In this document: positions 9,288-17,191 of the stretch, one piece after another
Layout: each line of letters opens with the position of its first letter
Numbering within the stretch: the first letter of the stretch is position 1
Assembly: GCF_020405225.1 (NCBI RefSeq)
Contig: NZ_CP084472.1
Location: 3,410,001-3,474,000 of the forward strand
Source: Natrinema sp. DC36
Lineage (GTDB): Archaea; Halobacteriota; Halobacteria; Halobacteriales; Natrialbaceae
Length of the DNA stretch: 64,000 nt
Reading direction: 5' to 3'
Notes under the pieces: model-generated
Databases searched by the model: none
Told to the model about the DNA's origin: nothing
What the model saw: the letters and a program-made list of their open reading frames with translations, nothing else
Program-made: the position numbers and the translations under genes

Positions 9288-9710
9288 TCAGTCGTCCTCA
9301 GTCGTCGTCTTGTCGACGTCGAGTTCGCCCTGATAGATCTCCGCGCCGTCCTGTGCGACCTTTTCGGCCAGCACCGCGCACTTGACTCGCATCGGCGAGA
9401 TGTCGACGCCGAGCATGTCGATCACGTCGTCGCGATCCATCTCGTGGAGTTCCTCCAGACTCTTTCCGGCGAGTTCCCCCGAGAGCATGCTGGCGGAGGC
9501 CTGACTGATCGCACAGCCGTCGCCGGAGAAGGCGACCCGCTCGATCGTCTCGTCGTCGTCCGCGAGCGTGACGTCCATCCGAATCTCGTCGCCACACATC
9601 GGGTTCTCGCCGACGTGGGTGAACGTCGGATCCTCGAGTTTCCCGTAGTTACGGGGGTTCTTGTAGTGGTCGAGGATCTGCTGTCGGTACATATCGGAGC
9701 CCAGTCCCAT
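9288..9710 (-). CDS. Iron-sulfur cluster assembly scaffold protein (IscU/SufU type)
   Basis: A 140-residue scaffold on which Fe-S clusters are built from sulfur delivered by SufS. The three ligand Cys are at 39 (NPMCGDE), 66 (GDGCAIS) and 111 (MRVKCAVL), and Asp41 is present. The 45-residue spacing between the last two Cys is IscU-like; classical SufU has a longer insert. The ATG at 9710 has a TTTTAC TATA-like box at 9738-9743, which fits a leaderless transcript; an in-frame ATG at 9692 is a possible alternative. SufS is encoded about 1.4 kb away on the same strand. Lying beside the iron-regulated siderophore operon may reflect shared iron physiology, but no iron box was seen here. Confidence 0.92.
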   Translation of the reverse strand: MGLGSDMYRQQILDHYKNPRNYGKLEDPTFTHVGENPMCGDEIRMDVTLADDDETIERVAFSGDGCAISQASASMLSGELAGKSLEELHEMDRDDVIDMLGVDISPMRVKCAVLAEKVAQDGAEIYQGELDVDKTTTEDD

Positions 9711-9832
9711 CGTTGTATACGGATAGGCCAGTGAGTTGTAAAAGGGTTCCGGGGGCGAAACGGGCGGCCGAGTCCGTTTTCGAGCGGTTCTGGGGTATCG
9801 CCGACTACTCTCGCACGTCGCTCTCACGCTCG

Positions 9833-10465
9833 TCACGCGTCGCCCGTCACCTCTCGGTCGAAGCGCTCGAGGAACTCCCGAACGAACGCCGCGCGGTCGA
9901 CGGCGAGGTCGCGACCCGCGTCGGTATACATCCGCTCCGGCAGGTCGAGAATCTTCTCGAAGAAGTGGTCGTACTGCGTCGCGCCGCCGTCGGTGTCGTC
10001 CTCGGCGACGGGCCGGGCGGGATCGTGGATCGGCGACCCCGTCTCGCCGCCGTGAGCGAACGTCCGGGCGATGCCGACCGCGCCGAGCGCGTCGAGGTTG
10101 TCCGCGTCGGAGACGAGTTTCGCCTCGAGCGTCGCGGGTTCGACGTCGTTCGAGTACCGGTGGGCGCGGACACAGTGTTGAACGCGCTCGATTACGCCTG
10201 CTCCCGCGCCGAGTTCGCGCAGGATCGTTCCGGCTTCCCGCGCGCCCCACGCCGCGTGATCGTCGATCTCGCCGCGGTCCTCCCGCGCTCGACCGATATC
10301 GTGGAGGACGACGGCGAGTCGGATCACGCGTTCGTCGACCGGCTCCGGTTGCCGCTCGACGAGCGTTTCGGCGAGCGCCTCGACCCGCCGGACGTGGTGC
10401 CAGTCGTGGGCCGGCGGCGCGTCCGCGAAGTACGGCCGCGCACGGTCCCGGACTGCCTCGAGCAT
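9833..10465 (-). CDS. HD-domain phosphohydrolase
   Basis: A 210-residue metal-dependent phosphohydrolase of the HD family. Metal-binding motifs seen are HDWHHV at 20-25, LHD at 54-56, a His at about 70, and SDADNLDALG near 120. This pattern resembles the YedJ/YpgQ-type HD proteins, which hydrolyse nucleotides or other phosphate esters. The substrate is unknown. I chose the ATG at 10465 because a TATA-like TTATTA lies at 10491-10496; a GTG at 10471 is in frame. The gene stands alone between the scaffold and response-regulator genes, each with its own promoter. Confidence 0.85.
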   Translation of the reverse strand: MLEAVRDRARPYFADAPPAHDWHHVRRVEALAETLVERQPEPVDERVIRLAVVLHDIGRAREDRGEIDDHAAWGAREAGTILRELGAGAGVIERVQHCVRAHRYSNDVEPATLEAKLVSDADNLDALGAVGIARTFAHGGETGSPIHDPARPVAEDDTDGGATQYDHFFEKILDLPERMYTDAGRDLAVDRAAFVREFLERFDREVTGDA

Positions 10466-10554
10466 CGTCACTCTCGTTTCGACGGTGGAGTAATAAGCGC
10501 CGTCCTCGAGCGATCACGTGAGCGGTCGAGACGGGTTCGATACCGCGGTCACTG

Positions 10555-11001
10555 CTATCGCTTCTCGACGATCGCGAACCAGAAGTCCTCGATCGACTGC
10601 ACGAACTCGACGAAGTCCTCGGGCTCGATCGGTTTCTGGATGTAGGTGTCCGCCTCGAGCCCGTGGGACTGGACGATTCGCTCTCCGGCGTCCGAACTCG
10701 TGAGCACGACGACCGAGATGTCGTTCAGCTCCGATTCGTTTTTCAGTTCCGAGAGGACATCGACCCCGCTTTTGCCGGGTAGTTGCGGCTCGAGTAGAAC
10801 GATATCCGGCTGCGGTTCGCTCGCGTACTCGCCGCGCTGGTGGAGGAAATCGAGCGCGGACTGTCCGTTGCTGACGGTGTGAACCGTGTTCAGGAGTTTT
10901 GCGTCCCTGAAATTTTCTTCGAAGAGACGACTATCGCCGGGGTTCGGCTCGACTAATAGGATATCGATCGGATCGTCCAACTGCTCCCCTTCCGTGGCCA
11001 T
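10555..11001 (-). CDS. Single-domain response regulator with degenerate phosphorylation site
   Basis: A 148-residue CheY-like receiver with no output domain, similar in layout to the many stand-alone receivers of haloarchaea. The phosphoacceptor Asp is replaced: the motif reads DIVLLEPQLPG, placing Glu71 where Asp is expected. The acidic pair near the N-terminus reads VEPNPGD, with Pro19 where the second acid belongs. The conserved Thr101 and Lys123 remain. So ordinary phosphorylation is doubtful. The ATG at 11001 has a TATA-like GTTTTAC at 11026-11032, fitting a leaderless start. Partner unknown; no histidine kinase is nearby. Confidence 0.85.
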   Translation of the reverse strand: MATEGEQLDDPIDILLVEPNPGDSRLFEENFRDAKLLNTVHTVSNGQSALDFLHQRGEYASEPQPDIVLLEPQLPGKSGVDVLSELKNESELNDISVVVLTSSDAGERIVQSHGLEADTYIQKPIEPEDFVEFVQSIEDFWFAIVEKR

Positions 11002-11107
11002 CTGTATCCCGTTTCGTGTGCGCCGGTAAAACATCGGGGATCTCTGTATTGAACAGTCTATTCCGTTGTCCCCTGTCGCAGCGTCGGCCTCGGCAGTCAG
11101 TATTCGC

Positions 11108-12355
11108 TCACGCGAAGAGCTGACGCGCATCGTCGATCGCAGCGACGAGCTTGTCGACCTCTTCCCTCGTGTTGTAGACGTAGAACGAGGCTCGAGCGGA
11201 CGCTGCAACCCCCAGCTTGTCGTGGAGCGGCTGGGTACAGTGGTCGCCGGCGCGGATCGCGACCGCGTGGTCGTTCATGATCGAGGCCAGATCGTGGGCG
11301 TGGACGCTCTCGAGGTTGAAGCCGACGAGGCCGGCGCGCTCCGGGCCGGGTTCGGGGCCGTAGATCTCCACGCCCGGCTCCGCCGCGAGTTGCTCGTAGG
11401 CGTAGCGGGCCAGCTCCTCCTCGTGGGCCTCGATTCGCTCCATGCCGAGTGCCTCGAGCCAGTCGATCGCGGCGACGAGGCCGACGGCCTCGGCGATGGG
11501 CGGCGTGCCGGGCTCGAACTTCCAGGGGAGGTCGTCCCAGGTGGAGTCCTCGAAGGTGACCTTGCGGATCATCCCGCCCCCGTAGAGATAGGGCTCCATC
11601 GCCTCGAGGAGTTCCTTCTTGCCGTAGAGGACGCCGATACCGGTGGGGCCGGCCATCTTGTGGCCGGAGAAGGCGTAGAAGTCGGCGTCGATGGCCTCGA
11701 CGTCGACGGGGCGGTTGGGGACGGCCTGTGCGCCGTCGATGAAGGCCAGCGCGTCGTGGTCGTGGGCGATATCCACCAGTTCGGAGACCGGGTTGACGGT
11801 GCCGAGCGTGTTCGAGACGTGGACCGCCGAGAGCATCGCGGTGTCGTCCGTAATGAGCTCGCGGGCGTGGTCCATGTCGAGGGTGCCGTCGTCCGTAATT
11901 CGGATGTACTTGACGTCGGCACCCGTGCGCTTGCCGATCTGTTGCCACGTGACCAGCGAGGCGTGGTGTTCCATCTCCGTCAGCACGATCTCGTCTTCGG
12001 GGCCGAGTTCGTTCAGGCCCCACGAGTAGGCGACCAGGTTCTCGGCTTCGGTCGTGTGCTTCGTGAAGATCACTTCCTCGCGGCCGCCGCTCGCGCCGAT
12101 GAAGTCGGCGACGCGGTCGTGGGCCTCCTCGTAGAGAATCGAGGCCTCCTGACTCAGGTGGTGGATCCCCCGGTGGACGTTGGCGTTGGACTCGCGGTAG
12201 TAGTCGCTCATCGCATCGACGACCGGATCGGGGGTCTGGGTCGTCGCCGCGTTGTCGAGATAGACGACCTGTTGGTCGTCGAACTCCCGCTGGAGGATCG
12301 GGAACTCCTCCCGGATCGCCTCGACGTCGAGCGACTCGAGGTTCTGTTGACTCAT
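11108..12355 (-). CDS. sufS: SufS-type cysteine desulfurase
   Basis: A 415-residue PLP enzyme that takes sulfur from L-cysteine as a persulfide and passes it to the scaffold. The PLP Lys is at about 233 in FSGHKMAGPTG. The catalytic Cys is at about 373 in RAGDHCTQPLH, the SufS (group II) arrangement. The N-terminal LDNAATTQTP block is typical. Full length for the family. With the scaffold gene 1.4 kb downstream it supplies a minimal Fe-S assembly pair; the sufBCD genes are not in the window. Confidence 0.96.
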   Translation of the reverse strand: MSQQNLESLDVEAIREEFPILQREFDDQQVVYLDNAATTQTPDPVVDAMSDYYRESNANVHRGIHHLSQEASILYEEAHDRVADFIGASGGREEVIFTKHTTEAENLVAYSWGLNELGPEDEIVLTEMEHHASLVTWQQIGKRTGADVKYIRITDDGTLDMDHARELITDDTAMLSAVHVSNTLGTVNPVSELVDIAHDHDALAFIDGAQAVPNRPVDVEAIDADFYAFSGHKMAGPTGIGVLYGKKELLEAMEPYLYGGGMIRKVTFEDSTWDDLPWKFEPGTPPIAEAVGLVAAIDWLEALGMERIEAHEEELARYAYEQLAAEPGVEIYGPEPGPERAGLVGFNLESVHAHDLASIMNDHAVAIRAGDHCTQPLHDKLGVAASARASFYVYNTREEVDKLVAAIDDARQLFA

Positions 12356-12822
12356 TGGTGACTAGGACGGACCGCACACAAAACACTCCTTCGGTCCGAC
12401 CGTGGCCGATATTTCCGGAATCGCTGCGAACCGGTCTGTATTGCCTGTTCGGACCGGACGGAGCGCTGGTCCGGATCCGAAATTCAGTGGTGACGTGCTG
12501 ATCGGACGGTGTAGACGGAACGGTAAGTGGAGTGGGAAGGGGGGAGGGAGGTGGGGTGGAGACGGGGCCGGGAGGTGAACGGCAGGGGGGGAGTGGTGGG
12601 GGAACCCTGGTGGGTGCCCCTGCCGCAATAGTTGTTTGGAGTGCTTCCCGGAAACCGGTATCTCCAAACTATTTTGGTATCGAGAACGCGGGATCGTGAG
12701 CGTTCGACGGCCATCATCGTGAGGCGTCGGAGACGACCTCGAGTCGCCGTGACCGAGAGGAGTCACTGGAAGTCACTGCACACCCGATCGCTTGCACTCG
12801 TGCGATCAGCGCGTCAATCGTT
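12356..12822. other. 467-bp intergenic region with G-rich tract and inverted repeat
   Basis: No convincing gene. 12528-12608 is a purine-rich, G-clustered tract on the plus strand with a run-loop pattern (12539-12567) that satisfies the usual G-quadruplex rule of four G runs with loops of 1-7 bases. At 12627-12672 an imperfect inverted repeat pairs AATAGTTGTTTGGAG with CTCCAAACTATT around a smaller TTCCCGGAA element, which could form a stem-loop. Upstream of sufS there is only a weak TATA-like T-run near 12380. Confidence 0.6.
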
Positions 12823-13698
12823 TCAGCGACTCTTCTCTCCTCCCGGCGGCTCGCTGAAGATCGACGGCTGCGTGTTCCGTAACAGGAGTTCCGTGTATCG
12901 CGCGAAGAGCCACGCGGCGGCGTTGAACAGGTGCAAGATTACGAGCCCGACGAGAACGCCGACCGCCGAGACGGCCAGGGCCGCCGGCAGCGAGTCGACG
13001 TACAGCGAGAGCAATTCGCCGTCGGCGATCGAGAGCGTGATCGGTGAGATATCGATGGTCCAGCCATCGTGCTGGTACGTGAACTTCGGAACGAACTCGA
13101 TCGGATCGCCGATGTGGATGCCGACCGTCTCGTTCCGGTAATGAAGCGGTGCGGCGACCAGCGCGTACGTGAACGTGATTCCGAGGGTGAGGAGGACGAA
13201 CGAGGCGATTCCGAGCACGAACTTGCTGAACAGGTAGCCGACCCCTTTCCACGTCCCGCGATCGAAGACGAGCCGTCGCGCCCGCTCGCGGACGCTTATT
13301 GCGGGTTCGGACGTCGGAATCCCCGCACCGAGCAACCGATCGGCGAGGAGTCGCTCGAGCGCGCTCAACTCGATCGAGGCGAACAGGACACAGAGCGCGC
13401 TCGGGAGCCCGATACACACCATGACGAGCACCAACGGGATCGCGACGATCAGGAGTGCACCCGGTTCCGTTCTGGCGATTTCGACCAGCGCGAACGAGAG
13501 CCCGAGCGGTATCGCGAAGCCGGTGACGAGGACCGTGAAGTAGCCGATACCGAGGGGAAACGCGAGGAAGAGATACGCGACGTTGGCGTAGGTTTCCCTC
13601 CGAGCGGCGACGCCGAAGAACCAGCGACACCAGGATCGAATGCGCTCGAGCGCGGTTCCGACTGCGGGACGTGACGAAGACGTGGATGAGGATTTCAT
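12823..13698 (-). CDS. Membrane protein with putative sensor domain
   Basis: A 291-residue membrane protein resembling the haloarchaeal and actinobacterial putative-sensor domain family. It has about four to five hydrophobic segments: two near residues 35-75, one near 95-115, one near 165-190 and one near 230-255. The ATG at 13698 overlaps the stop of the upstream small membrane protein (ATGA), so the two are co-translated. No kinase or effector domain follows. It may belong with the regulator and membrane genes directly upstream and with the divergent ABC exporter; ligand unknown. Confidence 0.7.
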   Translation of the reverse strand: MKSSSTSSSRPAVGTALERIRSWCRWFFGVAARRETYANVAYLFLAFPLGIGYFTVLVTGFAIPLGLSFALVEIARTEPGALLIVAIPLVLVMVCIGLPSALCVLFASIELSALERLLADRLLGAGIPTSEPAISVRERARRLVFDRGTWKGVGYLFSKFVLGIASFVLLTLGITFTYALVAAPLHYRNETVGIHIGDPIEFVPKFTYQHDGWTIDISPITLSIADGELLSLYVDSLPAALAVSAVGVLVGLVILHLFNAAAWLFARYTELLLRNTQPSIFSEPPGGEKSR

Positions 13699-14051
13699 CT
13701 CGAATCGGGCCTCTTGAACGAGCGAACGATCGCGAGCAGTCCGAGCAGGTGACAGACGGTGACGACGAGCAACACCGTCGCGTCCGTCGCGTCGGTGGTC
13801 CAGTCGATCAGATGTGAGAGCACGAACGGGACGACGGTGAGGAAGGCGACCCCGACGGCCAGAAACAGCATCGGCTGACTGGCGTTGCGAGCGTAGCCTC
13901 GATACGCCGTCCACGTGACGACCGAGCCGAGCGCGGCGCTTGCCATTCCGACGAAGAAAATCGTCGTCGCCTCGTCGAGTCCCAGCACCGTCGTCTCGAG
14001 GAGGGGTGCGACGAGATCTGCCTCGAGGAACGCACCGGTGCTCGCGCTCAT
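13695..14051 (-). CDS. Small four-helix membrane protein (DUF7521-like)
   Basis: A 118-residue membrane protein with a first hydrophobic helix after the acidic N-terminus and three more to the end, in the arrangement of the short haloarchaeal DUF7521 proteins. I chose the ATG at 14051 because a GAGGTG ribosome-binding site lies 6 bases upstream; the GTG at 14060 falls inside that site. It overlaps the sensor-domain gene by 4 bases. A second protein of the same build is encoded directly upstream. Function unknown. Confidence 0.75.
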   Translation of the reverse strand: MSASTGAFLEADLVAPLLETTVLGLDEATTIFFVGMASAALGSVVTWTAYRGYARNASQPMLFLAVGVAFLTVVPFVLSHLIDWTTDATDATVLLVVTVCHLLGLLAIVRSFKRPDSR

Positions 14052-14198
14052 CGATTCCACCTCGGACGGTCGGCGCGCGTGGCGTCGAACGGAACGGTTC
14101 TCATCTGTGTCGTCGTTGTCGCACTCGGCGTGAGCGGTGCTGTCGTCCCCGGCGTGATCGGTGTACTCGACGTGTTCGATTCGATCGGTGCGGTCGTG

Positions 14199-14525
14199 TC
14201 ACGGTCGCCCGTAGACGGTATAGAGGATCGCAACGAGCCCGAGGACTTCGCTCGTAGTCGCGAGAATCGTCGTCGTCAGCGACGACGCGCCGAGCAGCGT
14301 CGGGAGCAGGAATCGGACGACCGTCGGTACCGCAGCCAGCAGCGCGATACCGAGCGCGAGCCAGAGCAGCGGCGATCGGCGGGCGTCTCGGTACCCGTCG
14401 TAGGACCGCTTTGCGATCCAGCAGGCGATGACGAACGCGACCGCCTGCCCGACGAAGACGGCGATCGCGATCGTAGTCCCGCCACCTGTGCTGGTCTGTA
14501 ATGGGATCCCGAGCATCGCGATCAC
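14199..14525 (-). CDS. Small four-helix membrane protein (DUF7521-like), second copy
   Basis: A 108-residue membrane protein with hydrophobic segments near residues 18-38, 52-70, 80-95 and at the C-terminus. It resembles its neighbour at 13695-14051 in size and helix pattern, including a basic YRDARRSPLLW motif comparable to the neighbour's YRGYARNASQPMLF loop. The GTG at 14525 overlaps the regulator's stop (GTGA), suggesting coupled translation; an ATG at 14516 is in frame. A role as partner of the regulator is inferred only from position. Confidence 0.75.
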   Translation of the reverse strand: MIAMLGIPLQTSTGGGTTIAIAVFVGQAVAFVIACWIAKRSYDGYRDARRSPLLWLALGIALLAAVPTVVRFLLPTLLGASSLTTTILATTSEVLGLVAILYTVYGRP

Positions 14526-14863
14526 AGATCTTCGAAGAGCCGGGTGAACCGGTCGGCGGGGTCCTCGTCGAGGCGGTACACGTCCAGCTCCATCGAGCCC
14601 TCGGCGATCTCGATCGCCACGCGCTCGAGTCGCGTGCTGTAGGTCTTGTAGTGGTGTCCATCGGGATCGAGCTCCTGGTATTCGTCGAGGTAGCCCTGTG
14701 CTGTGAGCCGGTCGATCCGCCGGTAGATCGTCGGCGGCGACGCGTCACAGCGGTCGGTGAGGCGCTCGACGGACATCGGTTCCTCGCTGGCCGCGATGAG
14801 GATGCGGCGCGCGTACTCGTCGTCGAGCAACGCGAGCAGTTCTCGCTCCTCATCGTCGGTCAT
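14522..14863 (-). CDS. Winged-helix transcriptional regulator (ArsR-like)
   Basis: A 113-residue winged-helix protein. The N-terminal 65 residues contain a helix-turn-helix (LTDRCDASPPTIYRRIDRL) and a wing (YLDEYQELDPDGHHYKTY), as in haloarchaeal ArsR/HTH_20 proteins. The ATG at 14863 is chosen because TTTTATAT lies 24-31 bases upstream (14887-14894), a leaderless arrangement; longer starts at 14902 would lie upstream of that TATA box. It is first in a four-gene run with the two small membrane proteins and the sensor protein, and is divergent from an ABC exporter. It probably controls one or both units. Confidence 0.85.
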   Translation of the reverse strand: MTDDEERELLALLDDEYARRILIAASEEPMSVERLTDRCDASPPTIYRRIDRLTAQGYLDEYQELDPDGHHYKTYSTRLERVAIEIAEGSMELDVYRLDEDPADRFTRLFEDL

Positions 14864-14886
14864 TCGAGCGTTCGTACGAACGGATG

Positions 14887-14894
14887 ATATAAAA
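14887..14894 (-). promoter_or_regulatory. TATA box of the winged-helix regulator unit
   Basis: Read on the minus strand this is TTTTATAT, 24-31 bases before the regulator's ATG. Read on the plus strand it is ATATAAAA and could also serve the ABC exporter 70 bases further on, so the divergent units may share a control region. Confidence 0.6.
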
Positions 14895-14965
14895 GATCCC
14901 ACAGTTTCTGACCGTGAAATCGTGATCGGTGCATTATGTGCCGCCGCCGTGTAGTGGCCACCGAG

Positions 14966-15961
14966 ATGACCGCGATCGATACGTCAGGCTTGACGAAGGA
15001 GTACGGCGATCTCACCGCCGTCGACGACCTCGACCTCACCGTCGACGACGGCGAGGTCTTCGGCTTTCTGGGCCCGAACGGGGCGGGGAAGTCGACGACG
15101 ATCAACATGCTACTGGATTTCGCACGCCCGACGGCGGGGTCGGCGACGGTACTGGGATACGACGCACAGACCGAGGCCGACGAGATCAGTCCCCGCGTGG
15201 GCGTCCTCCCCGAGGGGTTCGACATCTATCCGCGCCTCTCGGGTCGACGCCACATCGAGTTCGCCAGCAAGACGAAGGCCGCCGACGACGATCCGGACGA
15301 AATCCTCGAGCGGGTCGGCCTTTCGGCCGAGGACGCTAGCCGGTCGGCCGGCGACTACTCGAAGGGGATGCGCCAGCGGCTCGCGACCGGCATGGCGCTG
15401 GTCGGCGATCCCGACCTGCTGATCATGGACGAGCCCTCGAGCGGGCTCGACCCCCACGGGATCCGCGAGATGCAGGAACTCGTCCGCAGCGAGGCCGAAC
15501 GGGGGACGACCGTCTTCTTCTCGAGTCACATCCTCGAGCACGTCGAGGCGGTCTGTGACCGAATCGGCGTGTTGAACGAGGGGGAACTCGTCGCCGTCGA
15601 CACGATCGAAGGACTCCGCGACGAGATCGGCGGCGGCGCGACGATGACGCTCGCGCTCTCGAGTCCCGCCGCCGAGTTGCGAGCGGTGGCCGCCGACGTT
15701 CGAGGCCTCACCGACGTCACCGCGTCCGGGCGAACCCTCGAGTGTACGATCACCGATCCGACTGCGAAGGCCGGCGTCGTAACCGCGCTGGCCGACGCCG
15801 GCGCGACGATCGAGGATCTACGGATCGAGGAGGTCTCGCTCGAGTCGCTGTTCACGGCGCTGACGAACGGTGAGGGGAGCGAAACCGGGAACGGGGCCGA
15901 TACGCGGTCCGGGACGGCCGATGAGGGTGCGCTCGAGACGGAAACGGAGGCGGCGCGATGA
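14966..15961 (+). CDS. ABC transporter ATP-binding protein, exporter 1
   Basis: A 331-residue ATPase of the ABC-2 (DrrA/CcmA-like) group. Walker A GPNGAGKST is at 36-44, the signature is YSKGMRQR, and Walker B is LLIMDEPSSGLDP. A C-terminal extension of about 100 residues follows, ending in an acidic Thr/Glu-rich tail. The ATG at 14966 gives the usual start for the family; an ATG at 14936 is in frame but adds a basic, cysteine-containing stretch not expected here. It overlaps the permease gene by ATGA. Substrate unknown; export is inferred from the family. Confidence 0.92.
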   Translation: MTAIDTSGLTKEYGDLTAVDDLDLTVDDGEVFGFLGPNGAGKSTTINMLLDFARPTAGSATVLGYDAQTEADEISPRVGVLPEGFDIYPRLSGRRHIEFASKTKAADDDPDEILERVGLSAEDASRSAGDYSKGMRQRLATGMALVGDPDLLIMDEPSSGLDPHGIREMQELVRSEAERGTTVFFSSHILEHVEAVCDRIGVLNEGELVAVDTIEGLRDEIGGGATMTLALSSPAAELRAVAADVRGLTDVTASGRTLECTITDPTAKAGVVTALADAGATIEDLRIEEVSLESLFTALTNGEGSETGNGADTRSGTADEGALETETEAAR

Positions 15962-16833
15962 CCTCGCATATCACCACCGTCGCCCGCAAGGAGTTCGACG
16001 ACGCCGGTCGGTCGAAGCTGCTCTGGTCGCTAATCGGGCTGCTCGTCGGACTCGTCGCGATCGGCTACGTTGCGATCTGGTACACGATGGATGACGTGAG
16101 CGCGGCCGAGGTGCTCAGCTTCCTCGGGACGCCGTTGCAGGTAATCCTCCCGGTCGCCGCGCTGATCGCCGGTTACATGGCCGTCGTGGGAGAGCGCCGG
16201 TCGGGCAGCATCAAGCTCCTGCTCGGCTTGCCGCCCAACCGAACCGATATCGTCTTCGGCAAGTTGCTCGGCCGCACGGGCGTCGTCGGCCTCGCCGTCG
16301 CCCTCGCGTTCCTCGTCTCGCTGATCCTCGGTGGCCTCCTCTTCGGCTCGATTCCGTTCGTCGACTGGCTGGGATTCGCCGCAGTTTCGCTGCTCTTTGG
16401 GACGACCTTCGTCGGCCTGGCCGTCGGCGTCTCCGCCGCCGTCTCCACGCGTGGGAAGGCGATGGCCGTCGTCGTCGGCCTCTACATGGTGTTCATCGCA
16501 TTGTGGGAACTGCTCACCGCGGGCCCCTACTACCTCATCTACGACGAAGGGCCGCCGGTCGCGGCCGAAACGTGGTATCTCTTCCTCCAACAGCTCAATC
16601 CGATCTTCGCGTACGCGAACCTCTCGAGCGTGGTCGTCGACGGATTGGTCTATCCCTTCCAGTTCCAGTACGGACTCCAGTCGATGGAGGCGTACGGAAT
16701 GACGCCGGCCGAACGCTACCCCGGCGACGCGCCGTTCTATCTGCAGGAGTGGTTCGGCGTCGTCGTTCTGCTGTTCTGGCTGGTCGTGCCCGTCGCGATC
16801 GGCTACTACCGGTTCCAGCGGACCGATCTCTAG
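15958..16833 (+). CDS. ABC-2 type permease, exporter 1
   Basis: A 291-residue membrane protein with six predicted helices and an N-terminal VARKEFDDAGRSKLLW block of the ABC-2/NosY-like permeases. Another family block, GYMAVVGERRSGSIKLLLGLPPNRTDIVFGK is present after the second helix in shortened view (GERRSGS...LLGLPP). It is coupled to the ATPase by a 4-base overlap and forms the transmembrane half of a two-gene exporter. A very similar permease pair is encoded at 20901-22635. Confidence 0.9.
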   Translation: MTSHITTVARKEFDDAGRSKLLWSLIGLLVGLVAIGYVAIWYTMDDVSAAEVLSFLGTPLQVILPVAALIAGYMAVVGERRSGSIKLLLGLPPNRTDIVFGKLLGRTGVVGLAVALAFLVSLILGGLLFGSIPFVDWLGFAAVSLLFGTTFVGLAVGVSAAVSTRGKAMAVVVGLYMVFIALWELLTAGPYYLIYDEGPPVAAETWYLFLQQLNPIFAYANLSSVVVDGLVYPFQFQYGLQSMEAYGMTPAERYPGDAPFYLQEWFGVVVLLFWLVVPVAIGYYRFQRTDL

Positions 16834-16893
16834 GGACCTCGAGTCGCTCGCAGAACTATCAGTCTCACCGCGATCGGGTTCCTGCCGACCCCG

Positions 16894-17187
16894 CTACTGC
16901 ATCCGCAGTAACTGCGCGTGTAGCGTCGTTCCGACCTCGAGGACGTTCGCCTCGTCGACGAACCCCTCTTCGACGGCGAGTTCGACGGCGCGGGTACCGA
17001 CGATGTTGGCGACGGCCGCCCGTGCGAGACTCTCGACGACCGCGCTCTCGTCGACCTCGTCGCCGCCGTAGAACTCCTCGGTGACGGTCAGGGAGAGTTC
17101 GCCCTCCTCGAACGTCTCGCCGAGGACCTCCTCGTCGCAGACGGCGACCAGCACTCCCTCCTTCGTCTCCCGTTCGTTGACGATCAT
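16894..17187 (-). CDS. DUF424 family protein
   Basis: A 97-residue archaeal DUF424 protein. The signature TKEGVLVAVCDEEVLG and the C-terminal block ending in TTLHAQLLRMQ fit the family. Its function is not established; the family is confined to archaea and is often near translation genes. The ATG at 17187 is 4 bases after the TPR gene stop, so the two form an operon. A longer open frame reaching 17331 is a shadow. Confidence 0.88.
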   Translation of the reverse strand: MIVNERETKEGVLVAVCDEEVLGETFEEGELSLTVTEEFYGGDEVDESAVVESLARAAVANIVGTRAVELAVEEGFVDEANVLEVGTTLHAQLLRMQ

Positions 17188-17191
17188 TCGA

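Noticed and set aside
12539-12567. G-quadruplex as a proven regulatory element
   Set aside because: Only the pattern is visible; kept as a finding, not as a functional feature.
12362-12766. Minus-strand frame through the G-rich tract
   Set aside because: The Pro/His-rich translation is a direct product of the C-rich strand, not a protein sequence.
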